From: Lumbricus terrestris
Taxonomy: Eukaryota > Annelida > Clitellata > Crassiclitellata > Lumbricidae
Direction: 5' to 3'
Assembly (NCBI GenBank): GCA_949752735.1
Contig: OX457039.1
Location: forward strand, 25,298,210-25,362,209
DNA: 64,000 bases
The notes under the pieces are model-generated. The model made no database searches, was not told the DNA's origin, and was given only the letters and a program-made list of their open reading frames with translations. The translations under genes and the position numbers were made by a program. Shown here in pieces: positions 44,501-55,745 of this stretch (the stretch's first letter is position 1; each line of letters starts with the position of its first letter).

Positions 44501-47500
44501 TGCCAAATCACGTACAGCAGAAGTTTGTCCATTTTCTGCTTAGAATTTGCTTGCATATTGCACTGAAGCAAACAGAACCAGTTTCAGGTCATTTGCTGGC
44601 AGTCTATCCTTTCCAAATTTGAGTTCATACAATTAGACTCACACCAGCAAAACTGTCACTACAAAAATAGGCATGCTACGTACAAAGATATTGCCAGCAT
44701 TTGTGCCATTGAGTGTATTGTAAGATAAAGCAAAAACGACTATCTGGACAATAGGTGCAAATGCATTAGCATAACTCCAGATATTAATCTGAAAAGATGC
44801 CTCAATATGCTAGCAACACAACATAAAATAAAATAAGTTTCCAATTAAGGCAAAATCTGTCTTTTAACAAAATCACAAAATTTATATGAGTAATTTCCAG
44901 AAGATCAGAAAGAAGAAGAACTGCCAAAACTACAACCTGATAGGAACAGAAATTTGGCTTTAGCTAACTAGGTAGGCAGACAACTGTATTCAGCTAGATC
45001 AAACAATGCCAGTTTCTGATTGGCTTAGAACTAGGGCTGTACCAAACAGTCGGTTCGTATTCGCATCAGGGCCGAATAGCAGGTCAATAGCTATTCTATT
45101 CGGTATTTTGGGGGGGGGGGCCTGGTAGCGCAATGGATAACACGCTGGCGTAGAGTGCGAGAGGTAGTGAGTTCGAGCCCCCGTTGGGCGGATATGCTAT
45201 GTAGGCTGCTATTAGTGCCGTGTAATTGCAAAGCTGTCTGTTCAGTTAGTAGTTAAGTTTAATTAAGATTACCGCATAACTTGTAAATGTAAAGCGCAGT
45301 GCATCTTGCAGGCGTTTAATTAAAGAAAAGATATTATTATTATTATTATTATGCCGACTAGTGGCAGTTGGACTAAATACGAATAGTGGTCACATGACAT
45401 CTGCTTTTGCAAATGTGGCTACTGTAGCGAGTGTAGACAGGAACAGGAACAACAATCACATGTAGCCAACTGTTAACTTTCTGTTTATGTGTTAAATTTA
45501 CTGAATCGAAACTTTTGCTTACATTTGAAACTTTGAACGTTATTCGTGGACCTCTTTTGTAGGCTATTCATATTCATATTGGGCCAAATAGTTGGTTCAA
45601 TTATTTGCATTCGGCCAAATAGTGGTAATCAACAATTTGGTACAGCCCCACTTAGAACACATAGAGCCAGTAATACAGACAGATCAAAGAAAGAATCCGT
45701 TCTTACATTTCCAACATAAACGCTGCATTTCTGGGCAAGCATAGCTGGACTCTCTGCTCCAACAGATGTGACGTAGTCATTGGATCCATAACCAAGAGAG
45801 TTACAGTAGTCAAAGCCAGACGTTGAATTTCCAGCCAACGTATCAACATAGCTGGCCATCTGGTGAATCTGACTTGTTGTGTCTCCACACATTCCCATCC
45901 CTGCATCTGGTCTTCTACCTCCAACACTGACCGTGTCTCTGCTAACAAGTCCTCCTAGTTTATTCGTAACAGCTTTGACAGTCTCTTCAATTATTGCCTC
46001 TAAGTTGATGCCAGATGCCGACGTGCTGTGTCCTACAATACGTTTAAACGGCACATCTTCAAACTCAAATGAAACCAGATTAACACACAAAACATATGTA
46101 TAAAAAATTGTACATATAACAATATTATATGCGCCAGGGGGCATACACATACATATTAAACACATCTGTAACTAGACATAAGATTTTATACAGTACCATT
46201 CCATTTCTTTCACAAATACTAAAAAAAGTTGTGGGTTAAATAGTATGGCAAAAAATAACAGTGAGTATAAGGTGTTTTCATTGGTTGCTAAGCAACCTGT
46301 TTGAGACCTACCGCCACTGGAAGGCATTCCGTGTGAAGGATGATGACCTGGAATCTGGCCATGACCAAGACCCAGTTGCGGTGGGGGTACAGCAGAAATG
46401 GGTGAGATATGAGTCGGAATCATCTTCTTTCGTGTCAGCATTCCAAACAAGCTAGCAAGAACTAAGCCATCTGCAAAATTAACATACTAAAATTTTAACC
46501 TTACAAAAGCCTTTGTTTGGACAAAGTAACTGCTGCAGTATAATATCTTTAAAATCTGTATTACACTAAGAACAAAAGATACTTTAACATTTTTTAGGCT
46601 AAGTAATTTTTCAAATTTTGGCTACAGGCTGAATGCTTGTTTGAAAACTATCATTTCCCGTTAGATATCAAAACTGCTTTTTTTAATAATGTAAAACATG
46701 CACCTAGCAAATGTTTGCCAGTGTATACCCAACAGATGACAATGCATAAGCGATAACTGTGAACAGTATGATACTGCTATTGGCCTTGTCGATCACAAGT
46801 ACCAGTAAGTCACACTATTCCAACATGTGTTGCAATGGTGACACCGTCTTTTCAGAAGCTCGAATTTCAAGGAGATTAAGTCCTCGAGTTGGAATATTGA
46901 CAAACTGACAAACCTGACAGAATTGTCTCAAATTTCATAAGTTATATACAAGTGATTATTGGATCATACTGTTCACAGTTATCACTTATGCATTGTCATC
47001 TGTTGGGCATATTATATCACAAAGTGGCAATTCTGAAACAAAGACTGCTTGCATTCTATCATCATAAATTGGTATCATATATGAATTTTAAGCAAACCTT
47101 TATTCTTCAATAACTTTGCAAGAGAGTATTAAATTGGAGAAATGGGAACTAACTTGATAGCTGGGCAACATCATACAGAGGTCGTCCATTTGTTCCCAAT
47201 CCAATCCCAATGCTCTGCAGACCATTAGGCAATTTATGTGGAATAAACTGTGACTTTGAGCTGCCAACTTTGTCTACTCGAACAATAAGAGTACGGTCAA
47301 AGTAGCTCTGACCATTCAGCAGACCTGACAAATGGTTAAGGAGTTTCTGTTCATATTGTGTGTAGCACAATTTTTCAAACTGTTTCACACTAAACTTGAT
47401 TTCTAGGTAGCAATCAGTTTGACAGAAAGACAAACACATAAACAAGAAGCAGTCATTTTTTATTCTTTGAATAAAAGAAAGTCAAACACATAAAATAATT

Positions 47501-50500
47501 TTTTTTATAAACTTTTTCATATTTTGGCCTATATTTGCCGCACCTGGCCTATAATTGGTACTGCAGTCAACGTGTTAACAGAAGAAAAAACCGAGCGCTG
47601 GATAAAAACACTGGTAGTTGGTTCCATTCCTTGGGGTATAAATATGAAAAGTATAAGAGTCCCTGACAGTGTTACATTGAAACTTTATAATTTTGGAATC
47701 CAAAATTCTTTAGTAACCATGTTCACTGATTGTTCAGAATTGGATGAAATTCGCAACATATAAACAGACTGCAAAAGAGGCAAGAAGGAAATGTGGACTT
47801 TTCCTAATGCCTCATTTCCTATCCAAGTCTCATACCGCATATGGCTATTAATGACGGGAAAGTGGCGAATTTCTGGAAAAGTCAATAAATCATTTAAACA
47901 ATAGCCACTTCAAAATCATCCAAAATATCATTAATAACAAGATTTTTTTACAAATTGTTGTTTTTAATATGTCTAAAACATATCTAGTTATTATTTTCTG
48001 TCAAAAATAAAATTGGAAAAATTGAGTTTTTATCACATTTTGGTCATTATCTCAGAAGATTGAGTTGCGACATGCACGAGGTTTTGGTCAGGTTGGTTAA
48101 TAATAATAATAATGACAATTTATATGGCACCGTAACGCAGCCATACTGCTACATGGGCACCTCACAATTGCATGAATCTAGACCATCTTATAAGGCTACA
48201 AGTGAATTCTCCAAAACAATCCTTGGGGCAAAATATGATTTACAATGACACAGGCAGACAACTCAAGTAGAAAGACATAAAAGATACAGATGGCTTGGAG
48301 TGCTTCCACAGGATGGTCATATCGCACAAGAGCCATTCCACGTGGCTTGTTTTCCTTATCCAGCTTCAGTTCGACATTTATCACATTTCCGGCAATTCTG
48401 AACAATTCAGAAACCTGCTCTGTTGTCACCTTGTAGTCAAGCTTTGAGGGAATAACAAAAGTAAATAAAATAATTACATAAAAATAAGTGAAATTTTCAA
48501 TCATATTCACATTACCAGATATTTACATTCTGATAATTTATGAATTTTTAACAAACAGAAAGCACACTCTTTGAACAAAACTATCAATATCAGAACCGAA
48601 GTGACATTTTCAAATCTATATTATAATTCCGAAACACTTTCCATATGTTTGTTTATTTGTTTGTACGCTTTTGACTCTCCTCTGCAGAATAGGCTCGGAA
48701 ATGAAACAGCGTCGGTTTTTAAAGAAATTTGCAATCGATTCTTACCCAAATTATAAGGTCAGCGCAACTATTTTCAGGTTTTAATTCAGTTTAAAACAAA
48801 AGTTATTAGCGTTTTAAGACAGATTTCATCAGTTATTGATCACGCTAGCGCTTTAGTCAAGAGTCTACACCGCATGACGTCATACCCGCCCAGTAATAAT
48901 TTCCGTAGCGCGCCGCAGGGGTGGGTCAAGCTTGGCTTTTTGGGGAAGCGAGGTGGGGTGGAGGGTTGGCGAAAACCCGAAATTTAGCAGTCAACGATGG
49001 AAACCAGAGTGGAGTAGTGTTTAAAACCCTAAATTTCACTTTAGAACTTGAGTTATTAGCGTTTTAAGACAGAAGCGTTTTAAGACAGATTTCATCGCTC
49101 ACGCTTTGGTAAGCAGTATCGAGCTTTAGTAAAGGAATCTACAGCCCGAATGACGTCATACAAGCCCAGTAATAATTTCCGTACCGCCCCGCAGCGGCGG
49201 GTTACGTTTGGCTTTTTGAGGAAGCGGGGTGGAGTAGAGGGTTGGCGAAAAGCCTAAATTTGGCGGTCAACGTTGGGTACCACAGTGGAGTAGTGTTTAA
49301 AACCATAAATTTCCCAGGCAACGCCGGGTTACACATCTAGTATATTATAAAATCTCAAACTACATCTCTACCCAAAGTAGCAGCTGACTCAATGGAAAAT
49401 GTCGATTACCCGGTATCTAGTTACCAAAACCCTCCATTACGTTGTGCCTATGCACACTGTGCCTGCTATAAATGGCTACTTGCCATAAAAAATTCTTAAT
49501 TTCTAGAGCAACGACTTACTTCTCAAAATGACAATCTATGACTTGAATGAATTTTTCACTTCAATTCCAGCTGTTAAGGACAAACTAAAGAATGGCACAG
49601 GTTAGCCTGATCTACAAGTATTAATTTGGATTAAATTGTCACCTTGGTCAAGAAACGGGAAGTTACTTGTTGGGAATGGACATACTAACAGCCAAGAAAA
49701 GGGACTACTTGTTGGGAATGGACATACTAACAGCCAAGAAACAGGACTACTTGTTGGGAATGGACCATACTAGCAGTCTTCACACACTAAAATCATAAGT
49801 AACAGGAAAAATTTCACAACATTTAGTCCACAATTTATGCCCTTTTAAAATATAGAAAAGATCATTTTGTGGGGAATCACAAATAAAATTCAAATTTTTT
49901 CTACCTGATGCAGTAATCACATCTTTGGCCTTGACACATCATGTGGCAAAATATTTTTGTTTACAATGCAATAAGCCAAAAGTGCAGTTGCAATTAATTA
50001 AATGCAAAAATCAATGATTTAGTACCGAGAAGTGGTCCAATTTCTTGGCAGAGATCACAATCATAATTACAGTAAGCAATAAGAATGCATAACACTTGCA
50101 TTTGCCACAAACACTTGACTCGTAATGTTGCCTGGATCAATGCCAAGATCAGTCAATGCCTGCCATGAAAAGGAGTTGCTCATCAGCTCAAGGCCAGCTG
50201 TCACGTCCCCTGGTTGAATGACGGGTCTGGCTCCTTGTGGCCTAGCCCCCACTGGACCAATGTTAGGGACACTGTAACTGCTGCCAGACATCAGCTGGTG
50301 CTTCAGAACATCCTCTTCAGTCTCCTGCAACACAAACTGTTACTGATAAAATCACAAGATGGTGAGTGAGTTGGTTGAGTGGGCAAATCAGCAAGTGTGA
50401 CAAGTGAACAAGTGAGAATTGTTAAGAGCACAAAGTCAAGTCTGTCACTGACCAAATACCTTAAATCACTGACCCGAATGTCAAACAGTTTCAAGAAACC

Positions 50501-53500
50501 ATTTACAGCACAGCTGAATTTACGCAAATGAAGCAACCATCAACTAACGATTTGTGCATATCACGATAACACATCGTCATACAAGCTTCCAAAACAGATC
50601 ACAATTTCTGCACAGCGATTACTCACATTCGAGCAGCCATTTTGGAACATTTATCCTTCATTAGTGATATTAAAAGCACAAAATATTACATTTGTGAAAT
50701 GTTAACCCTCGGGATATTCTTGTAAACATAAATCATGTTCAAAACACACAGAATCTAATATTTGTTTAACCACTTGAACCAGCAGCTACAGTAACACTAC
50801 GGATAATGGGCCGGAAAATCGGCCAGCCGGGTTCAAAGGGTTAATCAAAAGTACATGTTGTGTGGAATCGACAAGTTCCCATGTAAAAAACTGCATAATT
50901 TTGAGGTGTTTTCATATATTTTTTAACATAAATATACCATTTTGTTCATAGATGAAGCCTGAATCCATTGCTATACACAAGATATGATACCTCAAACCAA
51001 ACTCTTTTTTCTGACATGAACTACTAGTGCATGTCACAAGTAAAGCTTGGTAGCCTGAGGGTTAAATCTACTTAAATCTTTCAAGGCAGAATGTAAAATT
51101 TACAGCAGACTTTAACTATATAGCTAAGATCACTTTACAACACAGTGAAAATCGCAGAAAACAGTTGCAATTTGTTTGGCTTTTTACCCTTATTCTCAGA
51201 ATGATAAGTCACTAGAGTATGCATGAACAAACGCTACTTAAGGACAACACGCATAACTCTGACCTCTCGAACAATGATCATTCTTCCACGAACTTCAGTT
51301 CTATGAAGTGCGTGCATAGCCTTTTGAGCCAATTCATAATTCTTTACTTCGACCACTCTGAAAACAGACAAACAGCATTGCATGAACAAACTAGTTAAAA
51401 TTAAAAGCAATGTGATCAAAAATCTAAAGCAAGAATTTTCAAGAAAGAGTCAGACAGCATTCATTTGGCTTAATCAGATGTTTGTCTAAGACAGTTGCAA
51501 AGAAACAGGACAGCATTGTCAAACAAATATAGGAAAGAAAATTCAATATCATCCTTACCCAACACCAGATGGCCGTCCATCAGGACCATTGTAGATTTCA
51601 ACAAAATTCACTTCTGATTCAACTAGAAACAGAAACATACAAAAGTAGTACTTTGAATCTACATACAGGTTACATAATCGAATATCAGTAAGGTTTTTTT
51701 CTTATTAAAAAATGACTCTTCATGTGTAGAAGTAGTCGTTTAGCAAATTCACAGGTCTGTGAATATGCTAAACAACTCCTTCCACACATGAAGAGTCATT
51801 TTTTGCAGTGCTTATTAGGAGCCAATAGGAAAATGAGATATAAATAGTATGACCTAGTTTACTGTACTGCCAGTTATATTATACATATCGCTTATCAAAA
51901 GTCCAGTGGCTGATCAAGTGAATCTCCCTGGCATCTTAAAATAAGAGAAAAAGTTAGAATATGTTTTATTTGTTAACTTTTCAACTGCAATTTATCATAT
52001 TATATTTGAATTAGTAATTCCTTCCCATATTATTAAGTCCAACAAAATATCCAATTTCTTTTGCTTGATTTGTCACCAGACTCCAACAATATACTGGCTC
52101 CCCCAGTAACACAACCTTGTTCGCTGATATCCAATTGCAGAACAGACACAGAGCGCTTACACATTTAAGAAAGGCAAACCTCATTAGCTGCCAGTCAAAT
52201 TAATTGAAAATTCATAAACAATCGTGAACACTATTTAAATATTAAAGCAATGCATGAAGAACTTTTTTTCTCACATTCTTTCTTGTAAGTTTCACAAGAT
52301 GAAAATGATTTTTCAAAATAAATTCGATTATCGGTTGATAAATAAGAACCGATATTCGTTTTCGAAACCGACAATAGGATTTCCTATTATTGTTTAACAA
52401 GGATCCTGAACAATATCTACACAAGATATGTCAAAAAGCGGTAGAGAAACCTGTTGTGTAGTAATGTGAATCAGTGTGAATGAGTACAGGGCGGCAGTCA
52501 CTAGCTGCAGCTACCATGTGCAACATTGTGCATAGCTCATAGATCACGGCGCTTCCAACTACTACCGACCAACAAGCGACGAATGCTTTCTCCTACACGT
52601 TTCTTTGCTTGAGCCTCGACGATTAGCCGGACGGGCGTCATCTACCACCTACCAGAGACTCCGATCAACCACACCATCAACCAGCTGTCTACGGGAATCC
52701 GATGGTCAACTCTACATGATTGCGAGGGCTCACCACTGGTGACTCTTTCAGCTTACTATGTTTTGTTTTGCAATTTGTTGTTATTTTTCGCTCGCTATGA
52801 CTCTTAATATCATTTCGGCTAGTTAGCGCCGAGAGCGCCGCTGAGTAGATATCTTGAAGATGCGCTATATAAATTCTCGGAATGAATGAATTTCTTCATG
52901 CTTCTAACAGCACATCTAACTTCTTAATAAATAAAACAATCAAAATACAGTGTCATAAACAGTCAACCTTGCTTTAAAGATTTAAACATATTACTTTAGT
53001 TGAAATGCTTACTCTTTTCTCGGAAGAGATCTTTCAACTCTTGCCATTTCATTTCATAAGGAATATTAGAAACATGGAGCCGGACTCTTGTGTTGAGATC
53101 TTTTGTTGGCTTCTTAATGAGAACATTATCTGGCTCTGATGTATCACTAGAACCAAACAACAAGACACAAAGTGTTTAACCTACAGGTATTTAACCTGTG
53201 GTGGTTAAAACTGCAGAACTCAGCTAACAAACTTTCAAACAGCCACACTTATCTAGACTGGATGACAGAAAGTTATTATGCACAGGTCACTTGATTATCC
53301 ATACATCAAGACATCTCCTGAAAAAAATTAATTCTCTTCTCCTTGAAAGCAATCTTTCAATACCACACATTTACAAAAGAATCAAAAATGACATCAAATC
53401 AGATAGCCCAATGTTTCCGCGAAAATAAGTAAAAATACCATGAAAAGGTATATTTTCATAAATACTGATACGCTTATTAATAGGAGGGGACGACGTATGG

Positions 53501-55144
53501 GCATTTCAAAATTCGATGTGGTAATTAATATTGCCATTCTCACTACGTCCCAACCCCACTTCGCCCTTACCCCGCCCCTGCCTTGGTCCACCCGCAAATT
53601 ATTGAGTGTGCGTCAGTGTTTGCGTATATCATTATGTATTTTAACTACGAGATAAAACAAATTATATTGTAGCTAGCGTGTGCGGGAAGCTTTTTAGCCA
53701 AAAGATATCTCATAGCTGGCAGCCAATGTGTTAAGATCAACCAATTTTGTTGTGCTCTTTAGCTTATTTAAGCATATTAATGTTTATGAAAACATAACTT
53801 TTCATGGTATTTTTACTTACTTACTTTTGCGAAAATATTGGGCTATAGATCACCGTAGGTCGCGGAAACGTTGGGCTATCTATCGCTGTAAGTGAGACCG
53901 CTCTATTTTGCCCTTATCTGTGACGACCATATTGTTTACTTGCTACCGAGCCGTCAGTAACATCTACCAAAAAATACGAACGTTTTGTTAAAAGTGTATC
54001 CTTACAACGGTAAACACGCACACTGGATGCCCATCCAAACAATATGGCTGCCAACGAATGCAATAAAATTAGAGCAACATGCATCCCAACATGCAAAGCG
54101 CTCAGTAAGTAAGTAATCTGGTACTTGTTTTTTATCCGACCACCAAGACACCAACAACTAACGTTGCAGCGTTGTTATCTTTAATAAATCCAACTTCTAG
54201 TTTGCCGAGAATCCTTTTAATCGATCCAGCTTCAGTTTAGGCAAGAATTTGTTCGATAAATCCCGCTTCTATTTCTGTCAGCAAATATTTTTCTCAATTT
54301 CTCATTGAAAATTATTGTTCATCAATCCAGCTTCAATTTCAGCAGAATGACTGCACTAACCCTAAAGCTAACCCTAACCGACCCTCACGACGCCTAACCT
54401 GAGCCGTAACCGACCCTGACGCGATAAATCCCGCTTCTATTTCGTCAAAAGATATTTCTCATCGAATTTATAAATTTTGGTGGTCGGATAAAAAAAACAA
54501 GAACCAGATTACTTACTTACTGAGCGCTTTGCATGCTGGGATGCATGTTGCGATGTCGTCGATAGGATAGATCGCTGCGCTCTAATTTTACTGCATTCGT
54601 TGGCAGCCATATTGTTTGGAGTACGGGCATCCAGTGTGCGTGTTTACCATTACAACAAATTCCGGGACAATTTGGGATCAATCCGGGACACGGGACGCAG
54701 AGGGCCGCTTCCGGGACTGTCCCGGCGAATCCTGGACGGTTGGCAGCCCTACCCACAGGTCTTTCACTCAAAACTGAAAACAAAACATTGCTCTTTCACA
54801 AATCCTATCCTGATTCTCCCTCTTCTCCTCACATCCTCGTCATTTCAACTCTAAACATCACCCACCTTAGCCGTCCATCTATCTGCCTGCCTGACTCTCC
54901 GGGCTTGACCCGCTGCCTATCGATTTTGTTTTGATTAAGCGCCTGTGAATAAGCTGGTTCCCGCGACTTGGCTTTTGTGAGCACTGTAGAAGTCTCAAGA
55001 TTGCGATTCGGTCCCCGATACTATAGTTATGCCGAAATTATCACAATTAAAGCTGAGCGCATTGTATTGCGCTGATCGAATCTCAACGCACCCTTCCGTA
55101 AGCTGACGTTTACGCGAATTCAAAGCTGCCAAATCATCCGCCAT
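38467..55144 (-). CDS. HNRNPM: hnRNP M / MYEF2-type RNA-binding protein, three RRMs
   Basis: This is a nuclear pre-mRNA-binding splicing regulator. Minus-strand exons are 55144-55092 (candidate first exon, MADDLAALNSRKRQ), 53146-53013, 51622-51559, 51357-51264, 50324-50100, 48441-48288, 47324-47154, 46470-46312, 46056-45707 (an in-phase alternative start is 46032), 44191-44140, 43026-42928 and 38536-38467. The product is about 540 residues. RRM1 is about 38-112 (RLHVSNIP; GVVEVKNYELAQKAMHAL). RRM2 is about 185-275 (VFVANLDYKV; LKLDKENKPRGMALVRY). RRM3 begins near 462 (CSVYVGNLPLNYKWQSLKDK; FADVKMDFGRSCPFGSVRF). Between RRM2 and RRM3 is an LPNGLQSIGIGLG stretch matching hnRNP M, but the vertebrate GMxRMG repeats are absent. 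One intron is GC-AG. The last junction is one base out of phase with the RRM-like frame (LAGKSIEDIDYD). The HNRNPM/MYEF2 ancestor cannot be split by name. Confidence 0.9.
38810..39005 (-). mobile_element. LINE family B 3' scrap
   Basis: It begins AAAATTTATTAGCACCCCTTC. The stretch GTAGACGGAAGTGGTAAAAG recalls 34750-34770 of the family B copy. Confidence 0.5.
39700..40140 (-). mobile_element. LINE 3' fragment in the hnRNP M last intron
   Basis: It starts TAAAATTTATTAGGAGCATTAGT (the reversed 3' tail) and contains a decayed CRLPSFVCTSF...LSSWPFQLK stretch on the minus strand, like the end of the LINE ORF2. No intact frame. Confidence 0.55.
40141..41800. other. Intron of the hnRNP M gene, no recognised feature
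   Basis: AT-rich sequence without element ends or coding character that I could identify. I searched it for the missing small exon and found none convincing. Confidence 0.4.
42384..42626 (+). mobile_element. SINE family 1 with (CATA)n tail
   Basis: The head is GTGGGGTGCGGTTGTGTATT with box B-like GATTCGAATCC. The body is CATGAAACTCCAAATCAGTG, and the 3' end GGAGTGCCTCTGAGTAAAAA then GTGGCGCTATAAGAAATG is followed by CATACATA/CACA repeats. Confidence 0.85.
43210..44130. other. Intron of the hnRNP M gene, no recognised feature
   Basis: Contains GGTCTTG-rich sequence near 43660-43800 (several TCTTGGTCTTG-like units) but no defined array or coding signal. Confidence 0.4.
45112..45352 (+). mobile_element. 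tRNA-derived SINE (family 2) with (ATT)n tail
   Basis: The head GCCTGGTAGCGCAATGGATA (box-A-like TAGCGCAATGG) and box B GAGTTCGAGCC closely resemble an arginine-type tRNA. A unique body (TAGGCTGCTATTAGTGCCGT; TTAGTAGTTAAGTTTAATTA) and a TTA/ATT tail follow. The acceptor stem does not close as in a functional tRNA. A second, headless copy is at 57655-57905. Confidence 0.85.
46728..47007. repeat. Foldback element, about 46-bp arms
   Basis: The arm at 46728-46774 (CCCAACAGATGACAATGCAT...) is inverted at 46963-47007 (...ATGCATTGTCATCTGTTGGG) with few mismatches around a loop of about 190 nt. It sits in an hnRNP M intron. Confidence 0.85.
48799..49330. repeat. Tandem pair of about 250-bp units containing TGACGTCA
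   Basis: Two diverged tandem units share AGCGTTTTAAGACAGATTTC, CATGACGTCATA or GATGACGTCATA, CCCAGTAATAATTTCCGTA and GAGTAGTGTTTAAAACC. Each contains the palindrome TGACGTCA (a CRE consensus). The second unit begins near 49041 and includes a short extra copy of its own start. Confidence 0.8.
49660..49775. repeat. Three tandem copies of a 44-bp unit
   Basis: The unit TACTTGTTGGGAATGGACAT...AGCCAAGAAA is present twice in full and a third time partially. Confidence 0.85.
50706..51061. mobile_element. piggyBac-like MITE with a nested smaller one
   Basis: TTAA flanks both ends (50702-50705, 51062-51065). The ends are CCCTCGGGATATT and, reversed, CCCTCAGGCTACC. Inside is a second TTAA-bounded palindrome (about 50766-50844) whose ends read CCACTTGAACCAGCAGC and, reversed, CCCTTTGAACCCGGCTG. 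It lies in the hnRNP M intron between exons at 51264 and 50324. Confidence 0.65.
51707..51804 (-). ncRNA. Intronic 98-nt near-perfect hairpin (miRNA-like or micro-MITE)
   Basis: 48-nt arms around a 2-nt centre pair with about four mismatches. On the transcribed (minus) strand the 5' arm starts AAAAAATGACTCTTCATGTG and the 3' arm ends CACATGAAGAGTCATTTTTT. It lies within the intron between hnRNP M exons 51622-51559 and 53146-53013, so it would be transcribed. The near-zero loop is unusual for a miRNA precursor and also fits a tiny palindromic transposon. Confidence 0.5.
52450..52895 (+). mobile_element. Retroelement 3' region with GAATGAAT tail
   Basis: It ends GAGAGCGCCGCTGAGTAGAT then CTTGAAGATGCGCTATATAA and ATGAATGAAT, the shared 3' module. 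The upstream 350 bp are non-coding. Confidence 0.65.
53400..53880. mobile_element. Foldback MITE (GATAGCCCAAYGTTTCCGCG ends)
   Basis: The left end at 53400-53462 (AGATAGCCCAATGTTTCCGC ... ACCATGAAAAGGTAT) is inverted at about 53780-53880 (ACTTTTCATGGTATTTTTAC ... CGCGGAAACGTTGGGCTATC). The right arm has an extra internal duplication of the TATAGCCCAATATTTTCGC segment. Confidence 0.75.
54008..54655. mobile_element. Foldback element (GCGCTCAGTAAGTAAG family), copy 2
   Basis: The left arm 54008-54152 (ACGGTAAACACGCACACTGG ... TTATCCGACCACCAA) is inverted at about 54478-54655. The loop has telomere-like CTAACCCTAAAGCTAACCCT at about 54357. It is the same family as 7195-7866. Confidence 0.8.
54765..55010 (+). 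mobile_element. CR1/L2-like LINE extreme 3' fragment
   Basis: The plus frame LSLKTENKTLLFHKSYPDSP matches the LINE C-terminus (FHSKLKTLLFKNSYPVSPDP at 29105-29200). Then come 3' UTR-like sequence and AAGCGCCTGTGAATAAGCTG, like 28900-28940 reversed. Confidence 0.75.
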
Positions 55145-55163
55145 CTTGATTCAGTCTGAAATC

Positions 55164-55243
55164 ATAACATAGATATATCATATCATAGATATATCATAAC
55201 ATAGATATATCATAACATAGATATATCATAACATAGATATATC
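55164..55243. repeat. 16-bp tandem repeat, five copies
   Basis: The unit ATAACATAGATATATC is repeated five times, with one variant copy (ATATC...). It lies immediately upstream of the candidate hnRNP M start codon at 55144, so it would fall in its 5' leader or promoter. Confidence 0.9.
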
Positions 55244-55745
55244 AAATGTACGATTCAAAATCTTTGATTTGTGTTGAATTCAATGTTTGGTGCTTTGTGT
55301 GCCGGAAGTTGAGCTGCCTTTCGTGAACTTTATTCCATATTGATGGTTTGCACTTCGACTTATTGTTTATGTTAGCGAGACATTCTTCAATTGCGAGTCT
55401 AGCACGACAAACTTTAGTAAATTGGAAATTGGAAGGAAAAGGCAGAAAAATGTATATATTTTATATTTTGTGCCGTATCCTTATAGTGCATGCGTGTTTA
55501 TTATGAGAATAGCGAATGCAAGAAATGGTCGATTGTCGTCTTGTTTTTAACTGAAGTTGCCGTGGTTTGTTAATTATTAATGCAATGAGTGACTGATTAC
55601 TCCATCAGTAATTATATTTATGCAGCGCCATTAAAACTGCGTAGTGATGTGCTAGCCCTGACACCACTAAATGAGCATTAAGCTAACGAATTGCAATTTG
55701 ATCGTTTGTAATGCAGAGTATGTAAATAGTCATTTCTATTATATA

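Noticed and set aside
45112..45190. Possible functional tRNA-Arg
   Set aside because: The 5' and 3' acceptor strands do not pair, and the SINE body and (ATT)n tail follow directly.
50067..50100. Exon continuing past VFVAN as an unspliced frame
   Set aside because: RRM2 continues only if the GC donor at 50100 is used; reading through gives non-RRM sequence and a stop.
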